This document shows, piece by piece, positions 46,497 to 55,487 of a stretch of DNA of 64,000 nt. The notes under the pieces are model-generated. The model did not search any database and was not told where the DNA came from. It saw only the letters and a list, made by a program, of their open reading frames with translations. The translations under genes were made by a program, and so were the position numbers. How positions within the stretch are numbered: the first letter of the stretch is position 1; each line of letters begins with the position of its first letter. The DNA comes from an uncultured Prevotella sp. (GTDB lineage: Bacteria > Bacteroidota > Bacteroidia > Bacteroidales > Bacteroidaceae), in the NCBI GenBank assembly GCA_937895845.1, contig CALBLK010000023.1:38514-102513 (forward strand), written 5' to 3'.

Positions 46497-47384
46497 ATGA
46501 TGCCACAACCGTTGAAGTTTGCCCTGTTCGGCAACATCTACCAGGCCCGGAAGTCGGCCGCTGTCCAGAGCCTGCTCTCCTGTCTGGCCGAGCACCGCGT
46601 CCAGGTGTGCGTCGACCGTCCCTACTACGATTTCCTTGTCAGCCAGCTGCAGCTGCCGCTCAGCGGTGTCAGTGTGTTCGAAGGCGACCGCTTCGACGCC
46701 GACTTCGCCGTCTCTGTTGGCGGCGACGGCACCTTTCTCCGCACGGCGGCCCGCGTGGGCGGCAAGCGCATCCCCATCCTCGGGGTCAACATGGGGCGGC
46801 TTGGCTTCCTTGCCGAGGTCAACCCCCGGGAGCTGGAGGAGAGCCTGCACCGCATCCTTAGCAACGACTATGCCGTCGAGGAGCGCGAGCTTGTCCGCGT
46901 GGAGACCGACGGCGAGCCTTTCCAGGGCTGCGACTGCGCCCTCAACGACGTGGCCATCCTCAAGCGCGACGACGCCTCGATGATTTCCATTCACGCCACG
47001 GTCAACGGCCACTATCTCACCACCTTCCAGGCCGACGGCCTCGTGCTGAGCACGCCGACCGGCTCGACGGCCTACTCGCTGTCCAACGGCGGCCCCATCA
47101 TTGTGCCCGGCACCCATGTGCTCTCCATGACCGCGGTGGCCCCCCACAGCCTCAATGTGCGCCCCATCGTTGTCCCCGACAGCGCGGTCGTGGAGCTTGC
47201 CGTCAGGTGCCGCAGCCACCACTTCCTCGTGGCCATCGACGGCCGGTCGGAGAAATGCCTCGAGGGCGTGCGCCTCACCGTCCGCAAGGCCCCCTATGCC
47301 GTAAGGGTGGTGAAGTGCAGCGGACAGACCTATTTCCAGACCCTGCGCGACAAGATGATGTGGGGGGCTGACATAAGGGAGTGA
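46497..47384 (+). CDS. nadK: NAD kinase
   Basis: 295 residues, starting at the ATG at 46497 or the following one. It makes NADP from NAD. The GGDGTFLRTA motif (about 77-86), NMGRLGFLAEV and the SNGGPIIVPGT block in the C-terminal domain are present. It precedes an ABC exporter by 22 bases. Confidence 0.96.
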   Translation: MMPQPLKFALFGNIYQARKSAAVQSLLSCLAEHRVQVCVDRPYYDFLVSQLQLPLSGVSVFEGDRFDADFAVSVGGDGTFLRTAARVGGKRIPILGVNMGRLGFLAEVNPRELEESLHRILSNDYAVEERELVRVETDGEPFQGCDCALNDVAILKRDDASMISIHATVNGHYLTTFQADGLVLSTPTGSTAYSLSNGGPIIVPGTHVLSMTAVAPHSLNVRPIVVPDSAVVELAVRCRSHHFLVAIDGRSEKCLEGVRLTVRKAPYAVRVVKCSGQTYFQTLRDKMMWGADIRE

Positions 47385-47406
47385 AAATGACCAACACCGA
47401 CTGCCG

Positions 47407-49074
47407 ATGAAGCTCCTGCAACTGCTCCGCCTGCCCCCGAACCGCTATTCCACTGCCCGCCTTGTGCGCTGGCTGTGGCGCGCCTGGCGCGGCAACAGGC
47501 TCCAGGCCTCGCTCAACGCCCTGGTGGGGCTGGCCGGCGTGGCCACCAGCCTTGGCTCGGTGTGGGCCATGCAGCGCGCCATCGACATCGCCGCCGGCGC
47601 GCGCGCCGGCTCCCTCTACGGCGCCGTGGGGGTGATGGCCGCACTGGTGGCCTGCGACTTCGCGCTGAACATCGCCCGCGTGTGGCTGAGAAACATCCTT
47701 GGCGTCAGGGCGCAGAACAGGATGCAGCGGCAGACGCTCGACCGCCTGCTGCGCGCCGAGTGGCAGGGGAAGGAACGCTATCACAGCGGCGACGTGATCA
47801 ACCGGCTGGAGCAAGACGTGCAGACGGTGGTCACCTTTCTCACCGAGACCCTGCCCGGAACGCTCTCCGTGCTCGCCATGTTCGCCGGCGCCTTTGTCTA
47901 CCTCATGATGATGGACACCATGCTGGCGCTGGTCACGGTGGCCATCCTGCCGGTGTTCGTCGTGGCGAGCAAGCTCTATGTGGGGCAGATGCGCAAGCTC
48001 ACGCGCCGCGTGCGCGCCAGCGACAGCCAGGTGCAGAGCATCTTGCAGGAGACCGTGCAGCACCGCATGCTCATCAAGACGCTGGAGTGTGACGGCCATG
48101 TCGTCGGGCTGCTCGGCCGTAGCCAGGCCGAGCTTTGCGCCAATGTGCGCCGCCGCACCGTGTTCTCCGTGCTGAGCAACCTTGTGCTCAACGCCGGCTT
48201 CGCGCTGGGCTATCTTGTGGCTTTCCTCTGGAGCGCCGTCAGGCTCTACCGCCACACCATCACGTTCGGCACCATGACCGCCTTTCTCCAGCTTGTCTAC
48301 CGCATCCAGGGGCCGGCGCGCGAGCTCACCAGGCTGGCGCCGGCCTTCGTTGCCGTGCTCACCGCCGCCGAGCGCCTCATGCAGCTGGAGGAGATTCCGG
48401 CCGAGGAGCAGGGCGAGCCGGTTGTGCTCGACCCTCCCTGCGGCGTGCGCCTGTCGGGCGTGACCTATGCCTACGCCGACGCTCCCGGCGCACCCGTGCT
48501 GGACAGCCTGTCGTTCGACTTCCGCCCTGGCACCTGCACGGCCATCCTCGGCGAGACGGGCGCGGGGAAAACCACGCTCATCCGCCTGGTGCTGGCCTTG
48601 CTGCGGCCTTCCGAGGGGCGTGTCGAGGTGTACGGGCGCACGGGCAGCCCGGTGGAGATGTCGCCCCGGCTGCGCTGCAACTTCGTCTATGTGCCGCAGG
48701 GCAACACCCTGCTCAGCGGGACCATCCGCGACAACCTGCTGCTGGGAAAGGCCGGAGCCACCGAGCGCGAGATGCGCGACGCACTCGCCCTGGCGTGCGC
48801 CGACTTTGTGTACGCGCTGCCCCTCGGGCTTGACACGCCCACCTCAGAGGGCGGCGGCGGACTGAGCGAGGGGCAGGCCCAGCGCATAGCCATTGCCCGG
48901 GCCTTGCTCCGCGGCCGCAGCGTCATGCTCTTCGACGAGGCCACCAGCGCCCTCGACCCGGACACCGAGCGCCGCCTGCTTCACAACATCCTCAGCTCCA
49001 ACACGCGCACAGTCCTCTTTATCACCCACCGCCCCGCCGTGGTTGAATACTGCGATTCGGAACTGCGGCTGTGA
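47407..49074 (+). CDS. ABC exporter, fused membrane and ATPase domains
   Basis: 555 residues, a half-transporter of the type I exporter class. Residues to about 330 carry six hydrophobic helices; the NBD has Walker A ETGAGKTTL (about 382-390), signature LSEGQAQRIAIARAL (about 484-498) and Walker B VMLFDEATSALD. Substrate unknown. It shares a spacer of 22 bases with nadK. Its stop lies inside a hairpin shared with the convergent HAD gene. Confidence 0.92.
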   Translation: MKLLQLLRLPPNRYSTARLVRWLWRAWRGNRLQASLNALVGLAGVATSLGSVWAMQRAIDIAAGARAGSLYGAVGVMAALVACDFALNIARVWLRNILGVRAQNRMQRQTLDRLLRAEWQGKERYHSGDVINRLEQDVQTVVTFLTETLPGTLSVLAMFAGAFVYLMMMDTMLALVTVAILPVFVVASKLYVGQMRKLTRRVRASDSQVQSILQETVQHRMLIKTLECDGHVVGLLGRSQAELCANVRRRTVFSVLSNLVLNAGFALGYLVAFLWSAVRLYRHTITFGTMTAFLQLVYRIQGPARELTRLAPAFVAVLTAAERLMQLEEIPAEEQGEPVVLDPPCGVRLSGVTYAYADAPGAPVLDSLSFDFRPGTCTAILGETGAGKTTLIRLVLALLRPSEGRVEVYGRTGSPVEMSPRLRCNFVYVPQGNTLLSGTIRDNLLLGKAGATEREMRDALALACADFVYALPLGLDTPTSEGGGGLSEGQAQRIAIARALLRGRSVMLFDEATSALDPDTERRLLHNILSSNTRTVLFITHRPAVVEYCDSELRL

Positions 49075-49120
49075 AATGAAGCGTGTGGAATGACAACTCG
49101 TCACTCCACACGCTTCATTT
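49074..49120. terminator. Bidirectional terminator that contains both stop codons
   Basis: A 16-bp perfect stem AAATGAAGCGTGTGGA (49074-49089) / TCCACACGCTTCATTT (49105-49120) with a short inner stem. The TGA of the ABC gene ends at its first base and the TGA of the - strand HAD gene is at 49117-49115. Confidence 0.65.
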
Positions 49121-49759
49121 TATCTCCTCGCACTTGCTTGCAAACCGCTCCGCGCCGTGTGCTGTCAGGAAGTCGCGGTCCCTGAACCCCCAGAGCACGC
49201 TGATGCAGGGCAGGTGGCTGTTGCGCGCCGTCTCAATGTCCACGTCGCTGTCGCCGATGTAGACCGTCTCGCCGGGGGCGGCCCCCAGCTGGCGCATGGC
49301 CTCCATCACCATGTCGGGGCAGGGCTTGCGCCGTATGCCCTCGCGCTCTCCGATGGCCACGTCGACCGTGTCGGCGAAAAAGTGCCGGCACAGCTCCGTC
49401 ACCCCGGCCTGCAGCTTGTTGCTCACCACCGCAATCCTCGCCCCTTGCCTTTTCAGTCTGTGCAGCATTTCCTCCACGCCGGGGTAGGGGCGGGTGGTGT
49501 CGAGCGAGTGCTCCAGGTAATGCTGCCTGAACGTGGCGAACACCCGGTCTCTCAGCGCCTTGCCGGTGCCGGCGGGGACAGCGCGGTCAATCAGCTTGCC
49601 AACGCCGTTGCCCACAAACTGTCTCACCTCCTCGATGGTGCGTGCAGGCATGCCGAAGGCGCGCAGCGCGTGGTTGGTGCTGGCCGCCAGGTCGCCAAGG
49701 GAGCTCAGCAGCGTGCCGTCCAAGTCAAAAATGTAGTAGTTGTAAGTTGTCCGTTCCAT
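49115..49759 (-). CDS. gph: HAD-family phosphoglycolate-phosphatase-like hydrolase
   Basis: 214 residues. The nucleophile motif is IFDLDGTLLSSLGDL (about 9-23), with SNKLQAG (motif II) and VYIGDSDVDIETARNS (motif IV). The helical cap is of Gph type. It may dephosphorylate 2-phosphoglycolate or another small phosphate. A -7 box TACTTTTG sits at 49796-49789, 30 bases upstream of the ATG. Confidence 0.9.
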   Translation of the reverse strand: MERTTYNYYIFDLDGTLLSSLGDLAASTNHALRAFGMPARTIEEVRQFVGNGVGKLIDRAVPAGTGKALRDRVFATFRQHYLEHSLDTTRPYPGVEEMLHRLKRQGARIAVVSNKLQAGVTELCRHFFADTVDVAIGEREGIRRKPCPDMVMEAMRQLGAAPGETVYIGDSDVDIETARNSHLPCISVLWGFRDRDFLTAHGAERFASKCEEIK

Positions 49760-49893
49760 GGCCGTATGCTTTTTGTTGGTCAGGGTGCAAAAGTAGCAAC
49801 AATTCCTTGAATGCCGTCATGGCTCCAAATGATTTTTTCCTGAAAGCGGCAGAACTTGACTTGCGCGGGTGGCGAGGTTCTAAAATAAAGTGC

Positions 49894-49901
49894 TACCTTT
49901 G
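49894..49901 (+). promoter_or_regulatory. Orphan -7 box (TACCTTTG) facing into the gene-free array region
   Basis: TACCTTTG on + at 49894-49901. No gene follows for about 840 bases on this strand; the next 370 bases hold array 2. No -33 TTTG. It could start a non-coding transcript, or be chance. Confidence 0.35.
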
Positions 49902-50094
49902 CTGCCGGAATCCGACGTTGATTGCTGCAATGTTCCGCCGCCGCTAACGGTACCTTTCTGCCGGATGGCCGTGTGCCGCTGCCGTGTCCGGGCCTGCTTG
50001 TGCAGGTCGGGCGCTGGCGTGTGCCTGCCTGTACGGCCCCTGCCGGCTTCCGGCGCGCAGTGCCTGTCCCTGCGCCTTGGCTCCCCACGCACCG

Positions 50095-50270
50095 TGAATC
50101 GGCCGGCCCCATGCCGCAAAACCGTTCGCCTGGCATCGCCAAACCGTTCGTTCCGGCCTGTCAAAAAGGCCGTTCGGCCGTGTGAAACAGGCCGTCCCAG
50201 AGCGCGAAACGCCCCGTTTCGCCGCGCAGACGGGGCAGTGTGGCAGGGCGGCGCGCACGGTGTGGCGGTG
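50095..50270. repeat. Array 2 of imperfect 22-bp dyad repeats (eight units)
   Basis: Units start every 22 nt at 50095, 50117, 50139, 50161, 50183, 50205, 50227 and 50249. The shared core is similar to array 1. The unit at 50205 contains the perfect dyad GCGAAACG/CGTTTCGC around CCC. The last two units are weaker. The array lies between the gph gene and tRNA-Met in a gene-free stretch (49760-50334). Confidence 0.65.
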
Positions 50271-50287
50271 GGTGATGGCCGGTGGGG

Positions 50288-50321
50288 GAAAAGAAAAAGG
50301 AACTGCCCGGAGAGCAGTTCC
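50288..50321 (-). terminator. tRNA-Met terminator
   Basis: On the - strand GGAACTGC (50321-50314) / GCAGTTCC (50306-50299) is followed by TTTTTCTTTTCC. Confidence 0.8.
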
Positions 50322-50334
50322 TTGACTGTTGATG

Positions 50335-50408
50335 TAGCGGGGGTGGGACCCGAACCCACGACCTCCGGATTATGAATCCGACGCTCTAACCAGCTGAGCT
50401 ATCCCGCC
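50335..50408 (-). tRNA. tRNA-Met (anticodon CAT)
   Basis: 74 nt on the - strand. It starts GGCGGGATAGCTCAGCTGG, has the anticodon stem-loop CGGATTCATAATCCG with CAT, the T arm GTGGGTTCGGGTCCCAC and ends CCCCGCTA; CCA is not encoded. The lack of an initiator C1-A72 mismatch makes it an elongator-type Met tRNA, although a lysidine-modified Ile(CAT) tRNA cannot be excluded. There is an A-C mismatch at the base of the acceptor stem. Confidence 0.92.
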
Positions 50409-50426
50409 ATCGTTGAATTGCGGATG

Positions 50427-50457
50427 CAAAGTTAGCATAAAGTTTTTGTTCCGCAAA
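50427..50457 (-). promoter_or_regulatory. tRNA-Met promoter
   Basis: On the - strand TTTG (50457-50454), 19 bases, TAACTTTG (50434-50427): an exact consensus match, 19 bases before the mature tRNA. Confidence 0.75.
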
Positions 50458-50686
50458 ACTTTTTCACCGTTTTTGTTGGCAGCGCCGAAGAAAAAGCCTT
50501 TTTTTTGCCGCGCAAAGTGGGCCTCGGCACCCGCTTTGCCGATGGATGCAACGCAAGCCAAGAAACACAGTCACCATGGAAAAGCGGAAGGCAAGCCTTG
50601 CACACCCGTTGGCAGCGCGGGCGGCGGCAGCCGGGCGGGCGGTGATAAAAAACGCAAAAAGCGTGCGCACTCTGATTTTTTTGTGC

Positions 50687-50694
50687 TAATTTTG
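50687..50694 (+). promoter_or_regulatory. -7 box (TAATTTTG) of the LptF/G-like gene
   Basis: TAATTTTG on + at 50687-50694, 38 bases before the ATG at 50733. No -33 TTTG at the expected distance. Confidence 0.5.
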
Positions 50695-50732
50695 CAAGCT
50701 GGAAAGGCCTCCTTGGCCGCTACGCCAGGCTC

Positions 50733-52643
50733 ATGTTGCGCATCAAGAAACTTGATATATTTATCGTAAGGCAGTTCGGACTGCTTTTCTGCGGCACCTT
50801 CTTCATCTGCCAGTTCGTGCTGATGATGCAGTTCCTGTGGCGCTATGTGGACGAGCTCATAGGCAAGGGCCTCTCTGTCGAGGTGCTCGCCCAGTTCTTC
50901 TGGTACATGGGGCTGATGCTGGTGCCCCAGGCCTTCCCCCTGGCCATCCTCCTGTCGTCGCTCATCACCTTCGGCAACCTGGGCGAGAGCTCTGAGCTGA
51001 CCGCCATCAAGGCCGCCGGCATCTCGCTGATGCAGGCTTTCCGCCCGCTGATTGTCATTGTCGTGGGCATCAGTATGCTGTCGTTCTACTTCCAGAACGT
51101 GGTGGGCCCCGAGGCCAACAAGTCGTTCGGGCAGCTGCTGCTCTCCATGAAGCAGAAAAGCCCCGAGCTCGAGATTCCCGAGGGCATCTTCTATGACGGA
51201 ATCCCCAACTGCAACATCTACGTGCAGAAGAAAGACCTGGAGACGGGCAAGCTCTACGGCATCATGATTTACCGCATCAACGGAAGCTACGAGGACGCCG
51301 CCATCATCCTGGCCGACTCGGGCATGCTCCAGTCCACGGCCGAGAAGAAGCACCTGCTGCTCCACCTGTACAGCGGCGAGTGGTTCGAGAACATGCGGCA
51401 GCAGGACCTGGCCGGAAGCGCCAGTGTGCCCTACCGCCGCGAGACCTTTGTCGCCAAGCGCATCGTGCTCGACTTTGACGGCGGGTTCAACATGGCCGAC
51501 GTGACCGGCATCTCTGCCGACGCGCGCTCAAAGGGGCTGGCCAGGATATGCCATGACCTTGACTCGCTGCGCGCCTTCAACGACAGCGTGGGGCGCGCCT
51601 ATTACCGCGACGACAAGAACTCCGCCTGCTACCCGCCGCCGCTCGGCAGGGCCGACTCGGCCAGGGCTGTGGCCGGCGCAAGGGCCCTCGCGCCGAGGGT
51701 CGACACGCTGTTCGCCGCACTGCCCGACGGCCGGAAGGCCGACGTGCTGGGGCGGGCGCTGGCCATGGCGCAGTCGAAGCAGGCCGAGCTGGAGATGAAA
51801 GGGGAGTACACGGCCGACCTCGACCGCAACGTGAGGCGCCACGAGCTGGAAGCCTACTACAAGTTCACCCTGTCGTTCTCCTGCATCCTCTTCTTCTTCA
51901 TCGGCGCGCCCCTCGGCGCCATCATCCGCAAGGGCGGGCTGGGCGTGCCCGTCATCATCTCGGTGGTCGTGTTCATCATCTACTACATCTTTGACAACTC
52001 CGGCTACCGCATGGCGCGCATCAACGCCTGGACCGTGTGGTTCGGCCGGCTGATATCCACCATGGTGCTGGCTCCCATCGCCATCTTCTTCACCTACAAG
52101 GCCAACAAGGACTCGACCGTGTTCAACGTCGACCTCTACGTCAGCGCCGTCCTCAGCGTGCTCGGCATCCGCCGGAAGCGCGCCGTCACGATGAAAGAGG
52201 TGATTATCAACGACCCCGACTATGCCGCCGACGCCCGGAGGCTGGCCGAGGTGTCACGGCAGGTGGCCGACTACTCGAAGAGGCACAGCCTGCTGAAAGC
52301 CCCCAATCCCGTCGCCGTGTTCTTCCGCCCGGGCGACGACCGGCGCATCAGCGAGATTAACGGCGAGCTGGAGGCGGTCATCGAAGACCTGTCGAACAGC
52401 AATGACATGGTGATTATCGACAAGCTGAACAGCTACCCCCTCATGGCCACCCACGCCCACACGAGGCCGTTCAGGCAGAAGTGGCTCAACGCGGTCACCG
52501 GGCTGGTGCTGCCCGCCGGCCTGTTCTTCTACCTGAGGATGTGGCGGTTCAGGCTGCGGCTCTACAAAGACCTGCGCACAGTGAGGCAGACCAACGACGC
52601 CATAGTGGCCCGCATAGGGCAGATGGAGGCCGGGAAAGCGTGA
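50733..52643 (+). CDS. LptF/LptG-family (YjgP/YjgQ) lipopolysaccharide export permease
   Basis: 636 residues. N-terminal helices (LDIFIVRQFGLLFCGTFFIC, then LVPQAFPLAILLSSLITFG) and the cytoplasmic coupling loop LGESSELTAIKAAGIS are the YjgP/YjgQ signature. The C-terminal helix block (FTLSFSCILFFFIGAPLGA, then GGLGVPVIISVVVFIIYYIF) matches too. It is nearly twice the length of E. coli LptF or LptG, with a long periplasmic segment and a polar tail beyond residue 470. It likely drives LPS extraction with LptB, not in the window. Confidence 0.92.
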   Translation: MLRIKKLDIFIVRQFGLLFCGTFFICQFVLMMQFLWRYVDELIGKGLSVEVLAQFFWYMGLMLVPQAFPLAILLSSLITFGNLGESSELTAIKAAGISLMQAFRPLIVIVVGISMLSFYFQNVVGPEANKSFGQLLLSMKQKSPELEIPEGIFYDGIPNCNIYVQKKDLETGKLYGIMIYRINGSYEDAAIILADSGMLQSTAEKKHLLLHLYSGEWFENMRQQDLAGSASVPYRRETFVAKRIVLDFDGGFNMADVTGISADARSKGLARICHDLDSLRAFNDSVGRAYYRDDKNSACYPPPLGRADSARAVAGARALAPRVDTLFAALPDGRKADVLGRALAMAQSKQAELEMKGEYTADLDRNVRRHELEAYYKFTLSFSCILFFFIGAPLGAIIRKGGLGVPVIISVVVFIIYYIFDNSGYRMARINAWTVWFGRLISTMVLAPIAIFFTYKANKDSTVFNVDLYVSAVLSVLGIRRKRAVTMKEVIINDPDYAADARRLAEVSRQVADYSKRHSLLKAPNPVAVFFRPGDDRRISEINGELEAVIEDLSNSNDMVIIDKLNSYPLMATHAHTRPFRQKWLNAVTGLVLPAGLFFYLRMWRFRLRLYKDLRTVRQTNDAIVARIGQMEAGKA

Positions 52644-52700
52644 GGGGCCGCCACGCGGCTGAACATTACTTAATGATGAGAGAACAATAACCAGACACTT

Positions 52701-53912
52701 ATGGAAAAGATTATACTGAGCACTGTCGAAGAGGCTGTGGCCGATTTCAAGCAGGGAAAGTTTGTGATTGTGGTCGACGACGAGGACCGCGAGAACGAGG
52801 GCGACCTCATAATCGCCGCCGAGATGATAACCCCGGAGAAGGTGAACTTCATGCTCAAGCACGCGCGCGGCGTGCTCTGCGCACCCATCACCATCAGCCG
52901 CAGCGAGGAGCTCGACCTGCCGCGCCAGGTGGCGTGCAACACCTCGATGCTCGGCACGCCGTTTACCGTGACCATCGACAAGCTCGAGGGATGCACCACG
53001 GGCGTGTCGGCCCACGACAGGGCCGCCACCATCAAGGCGCTGGCCGACCCCAAGTCGCGCCCCGAGACCTTCGGGCGCCCCGGGCACATCAACCCCCTCT
53101 ACGCGCAAGACAACGGCGTGCTGAGGCGAAGCGGGCACACCGAGGCCGCCATAGACCTGTGCAACATCGCCGGGCTCTACCCGGCAGGGGCGCTCATGGA
53201 AATCATGAACGATGACGGAACCATGGCCAGAATGCCGCAGCTGCAGGAGTTCGCACGCAAGTATGGCATGAAAATCATCACCATCAAGGACCTGATAGCC
53301 TACCGGCTGAAGAGGGAGACGCTCGTCGAGGAGGGCGACCGGGTGGACATGCCAACCCGGTACGGCCACTTCCAGCTGATACCGTTCAGGCAGAAAAGCA
53401 ACGGACTGGAGCACTTCGCGCTCGTCAAGGGCGAGTGGAGCTGCGAGGAGCCTGTCCTGGTCAGGGTGCACTCGTCGTGCGCCACGGGCGACATCCTGGG
53501 CAGCAAGCGGTGCGACTGCGGCGAACAGCTGCACAAGGCCATGCGGATGATAGAGCAGGAGGGGCGCGGCGTGCTCGTGTACATGCAGCAGGAGGGGCGC
53601 GGCATCGGGCTGATGAACAAAATCGCGGCTTACAAGTTGCAGGAAGAGGGGCTCGACACCGTCGAGGCCAACGTGCACCTGGGCTTCAAGCCCGACGAGC
53701 GCGACTACGGCTGCGGCGCCCAGATACTCCGCATGCTCGGCGTGCACAAGATGAGGCTCATGACCAACAACCCCACCAAGCGCGTGGGACTGGAGAGCTA
53801 CGGACTGGAAATCGTGGAGAACGTGCCCATCGAAATACAGCCCAACGAGTATGACTACAAGTACCTGAAAACCAAACAGGAGCGCATGGGGCACACACTG
53901 CACCTGAAATGA
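52701..53912 (+). CDS. ribBA: Bifunctional DHBP synthase / GTP cyclohydrolase II
   Basis: 403 residues. Riboflavin synthesis. The N-terminal domain (to about 200) has [16 protein letters not shown] and [12 protein letters not shown]; the GCHII domain has [20 protein letters not shown] (zinc Cys) and [15 protein letters not shown]. All expected motifs are intact. No FMN riboswitch is seen in the 57-base spacer upstream. Confidence 0.97.
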   Translation: MEKIILSTVEEAVADFKQGKFVIVVDDEDRENEGDLIIAAEMITPEKVNFMLKHARGVLCAPITISRSEELDLPRQVACNTSMLGTPFTVTIDKLEGCTTGVSAHDRAATIKALADPKSRPETFGRPGHINPLYAQDNGVLRRSGHTEAAIDLCNIAGLYPAGALMEIMNDDGTMARMPQLQEFARKYGMKIITIKDLIAYRLKRETLVEEGDRVDMPTRYGHFQLIPFRQKSNGLEHFALVKGEWSCEEPVLVRVHSSCATGDILGSKRCDCGEQLHKAMRMIEQEGRGVLVYMQQEGRGIGLMNKIAAYKLQEEGLDTVEANVHLGFKPDERDYGCGAQILRMLGVHKMRLMTNNPTKRVGLESYGLEIVENVPIEIQPNEYDYKYLKTKQERMGHTLHLK

Positions 53913-53915
53913 CAG

Positions 53916-53946
53916 GCGCATGGCGGCGGAACGCGCCGCCATGCGC
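53916..53946 (+). terminator. Hairpin after ribBA
   Basis: A 13-bp stem GCGCATGGCGGCG (53916-53928) / CGCCGCCATGCGC (53934-53946). No T-run follows, so termination strength is uncertain. Confidence 0.45.
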
Positions 53947-54004
53947 TCCTGCCAGCCCACAGCCCCGCACCGCGGGCAAAAGGCATGCAAAACGGCGCAA
54001 AATG

Positions 54005-54035
54005 TTTCGCGGTGTGAAATAAATAGCTACTTTTG
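54005..54035 (+). promoter_or_regulatory. aspC promoter
   Basis: TTTC (54005-54008), 19 bases, TACTTTTG (54028-54035), 31 bases before the ATG; one mismatch in the -33. Confidence 0.6.
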
Positions 54036-54066
54036 CAGTTATATATTATAGAATAAGAAAGAAAAT

Positions 54067-55260
54067 ATGGCACAACTATCAGAACGCTTGCAGAGACTCG
54101 CCCCGTCGGCCACACTGGCCATGTCGCAGAAAAGCTCGGAGATGAAAGCCCAGGGCATCGACGTGATCAACCTGAGTGTGGGCGAGCCCGACTTCAACAC
54201 GCCCGACCACATCAAGGAGGCTGCCAAGAAGGCGATAGACGAAAACTACTCGCGCTACTCGCCCGTGGCGGGCTACGCCGACCTGAGGCAGGCCGTGGCC
54301 GACAAGCTGAGGCGGGAGAACGGGCTTGACTACGGGGCGGGCGAGATACTGGTGTCAAACGGCGCCAAGCAGAGCGTGTGCAACACGGTGATGGCGCTGG
54401 TGAACGGCGGTGACGAGGTGATCGTGCCGGCGCCCTACTGGGTGTCCTACCCGCAGATGGTCAAGCTGGCCGGAGGCGTGCCCGTCATCGTCGAGGCCGG
54501 CTTCGACCAGAACTTCAAGATGACAGCCGCACAGCTGGAGCGGGCCATCACGCCAAAGACAAGGCTCGTCATACTCTGCTCGCCCAGCAACCCCACGGGC
54601 AGCGTCTATTCCAGGGACGAGCTCCGGGAGCTGGCGCAGGTCATCCTGCGCCATGACAGCCTCTTTGTGCTGGCCGACGAGATTTACGAGCACATCAACT
54701 ATGTGGGCCGGCACGAGAGCATCGCGCAGTTTGACGGCATGAAGGAGAGGGCCATCATTGTCAACGGAGTGTCCAAGGCCTATGCCATGACAGGGTGGCG
54801 CATCGGCTACATCGCCGCGCCCGAGTGGATTGTCAAGGGCTGCAACAAGCTCCAGGGACAGTACACCAGCGGCCCCTGCTCGGTGAGCCAGCGCGCCGCG
54901 CTCTGCGCCTACCAGTCGTCGCAGGCCTGCGTCGAGCAGATGCGGCAGGCCTTCGAGCGCCGCCGCAACCTCATCGTCAGGCTGGCCAGGGACATCCCGG
55001 GGCTGGAGGTGAACACGCCCGAAGGCGCCTTCTACCTCTTCCCCAGGTGCAGCAGCTTCTATGGCAAGAGCGACGGCCGGACAACGGTGACCAACTCCAC
55101 CGAAATGGCGCTCTACCTGCTTGACAAGGCCCACGTGGCCACCGTGGGCGGCGACGCCTTCGGCGCGCCCGACTGCTTCAGGATGAGCTACGCCACCGGC
55201 GACGACAACATCAGGGAGGCCATGAGGCGCATCAAGGAGGCACTCGCCAAACTCGGGTGA
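54067..55260 (+). CDS. aspC: Aspartate aminotransferase-family (class I) enzyme
   Basis: 397 residues of the AAT Ib subgroup. The PLP lysine motif is NGVSKAYAMTGWRIGYIAAP (Lys about 239), with CSPSNPTGSVY (about 176-186) and VLADEIYEHINY. Converts aspartate/2-oxoglutarate to oxaloacetate/glutamate. It has its own promoter and stands alone. Confidence 0.92.
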   Translation: MAQLSERLQRLAPSATLAMSQKSSEMKAQGIDVINLSVGEPDFNTPDHIKEAAKKAIDENYSRYSPVAGYADLRQAVADKLRRENGLDYGAGEILVSNGAKQSVCNTVMALVNGGDEVIVPAPYWVSYPQMVKLAGGVPVIVEAGFDQNFKMTAAQLERAITPKTRLVILCSPSNPTGSVYSRDELRELAQVILRHDSLFVLADEIYEHINYVGRHESIAQFDGMKERAIIVNGVSKAYAMTGWRIGYIAAPEWIVKGCNKLQGQYTSGPCSVSQRAALCAYQSSQACVEQMRQAFERRRNLIVRLARDIPGLEVNTPEGAFYLFPRCSSFYGKSDGRTTVTNSTEMALYLLDKAHVATVGGDAFGAPDCFRMSYATGDDNIREAMRRIKEALAKLG

Positions 55261-55341
55261 AGGGCCGGACAGCCCATGTGAAAAAAAGAAGACAGGAGCG
55301 TTAAAAGTTGCAAATTCAGTGCGTTCTATGCATTTAATTGC

Positions 55342-55349
55342 TATCTTTG
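55342..55349 (+). promoter_or_regulatory. -7 box (TATCTTTG) of the TonB operon
   Basis: TATCTTTG on + at 55342-55349, 138 bases before the exbB ATG, leaving a leader of about 135 bases. No -33 TTTG. Confidence 0.5.
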
Positions 55350-55487
55350 CGCGTCAGTGAACGGTGGGTTGAACCCTCGCTGGAACTGCACAAAACCGCA
55401 TACAATCTAGAACTGAAACAACAAGCAGGAAACTGTGACGGCGAAATTATCTGATTCAATAATAATTTAAATCTATCAATCAAAATT

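Noticed and set aside
46280..46537. An 85-residue - strand frame across the 87-bp repeats
   Set aside because: It exists because 87 is a multiple of three; two identical 29-residue units and no start-site logic.
50095..50270. CRISPR array
   Set aside because: Units are contiguous and diverged, there are no unique spacers, and no cas genes are in the window.
49760..50375. Several frames (100-160 codons) across array 2 and tRNA-Met
   Set aside because: They cross the tRNA or the repeats and have no recognisable domain.
50335..50408. tRNA-Met as an integration site
   Set aside because: No integrase, no direct repeat of the tRNA 3' end and no change of gene content next to it.
52644..52700. 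FMN riboswitch before ribBA
   Set aside because: The spacer is only 57 bases and has none of the RFN conserved helices.
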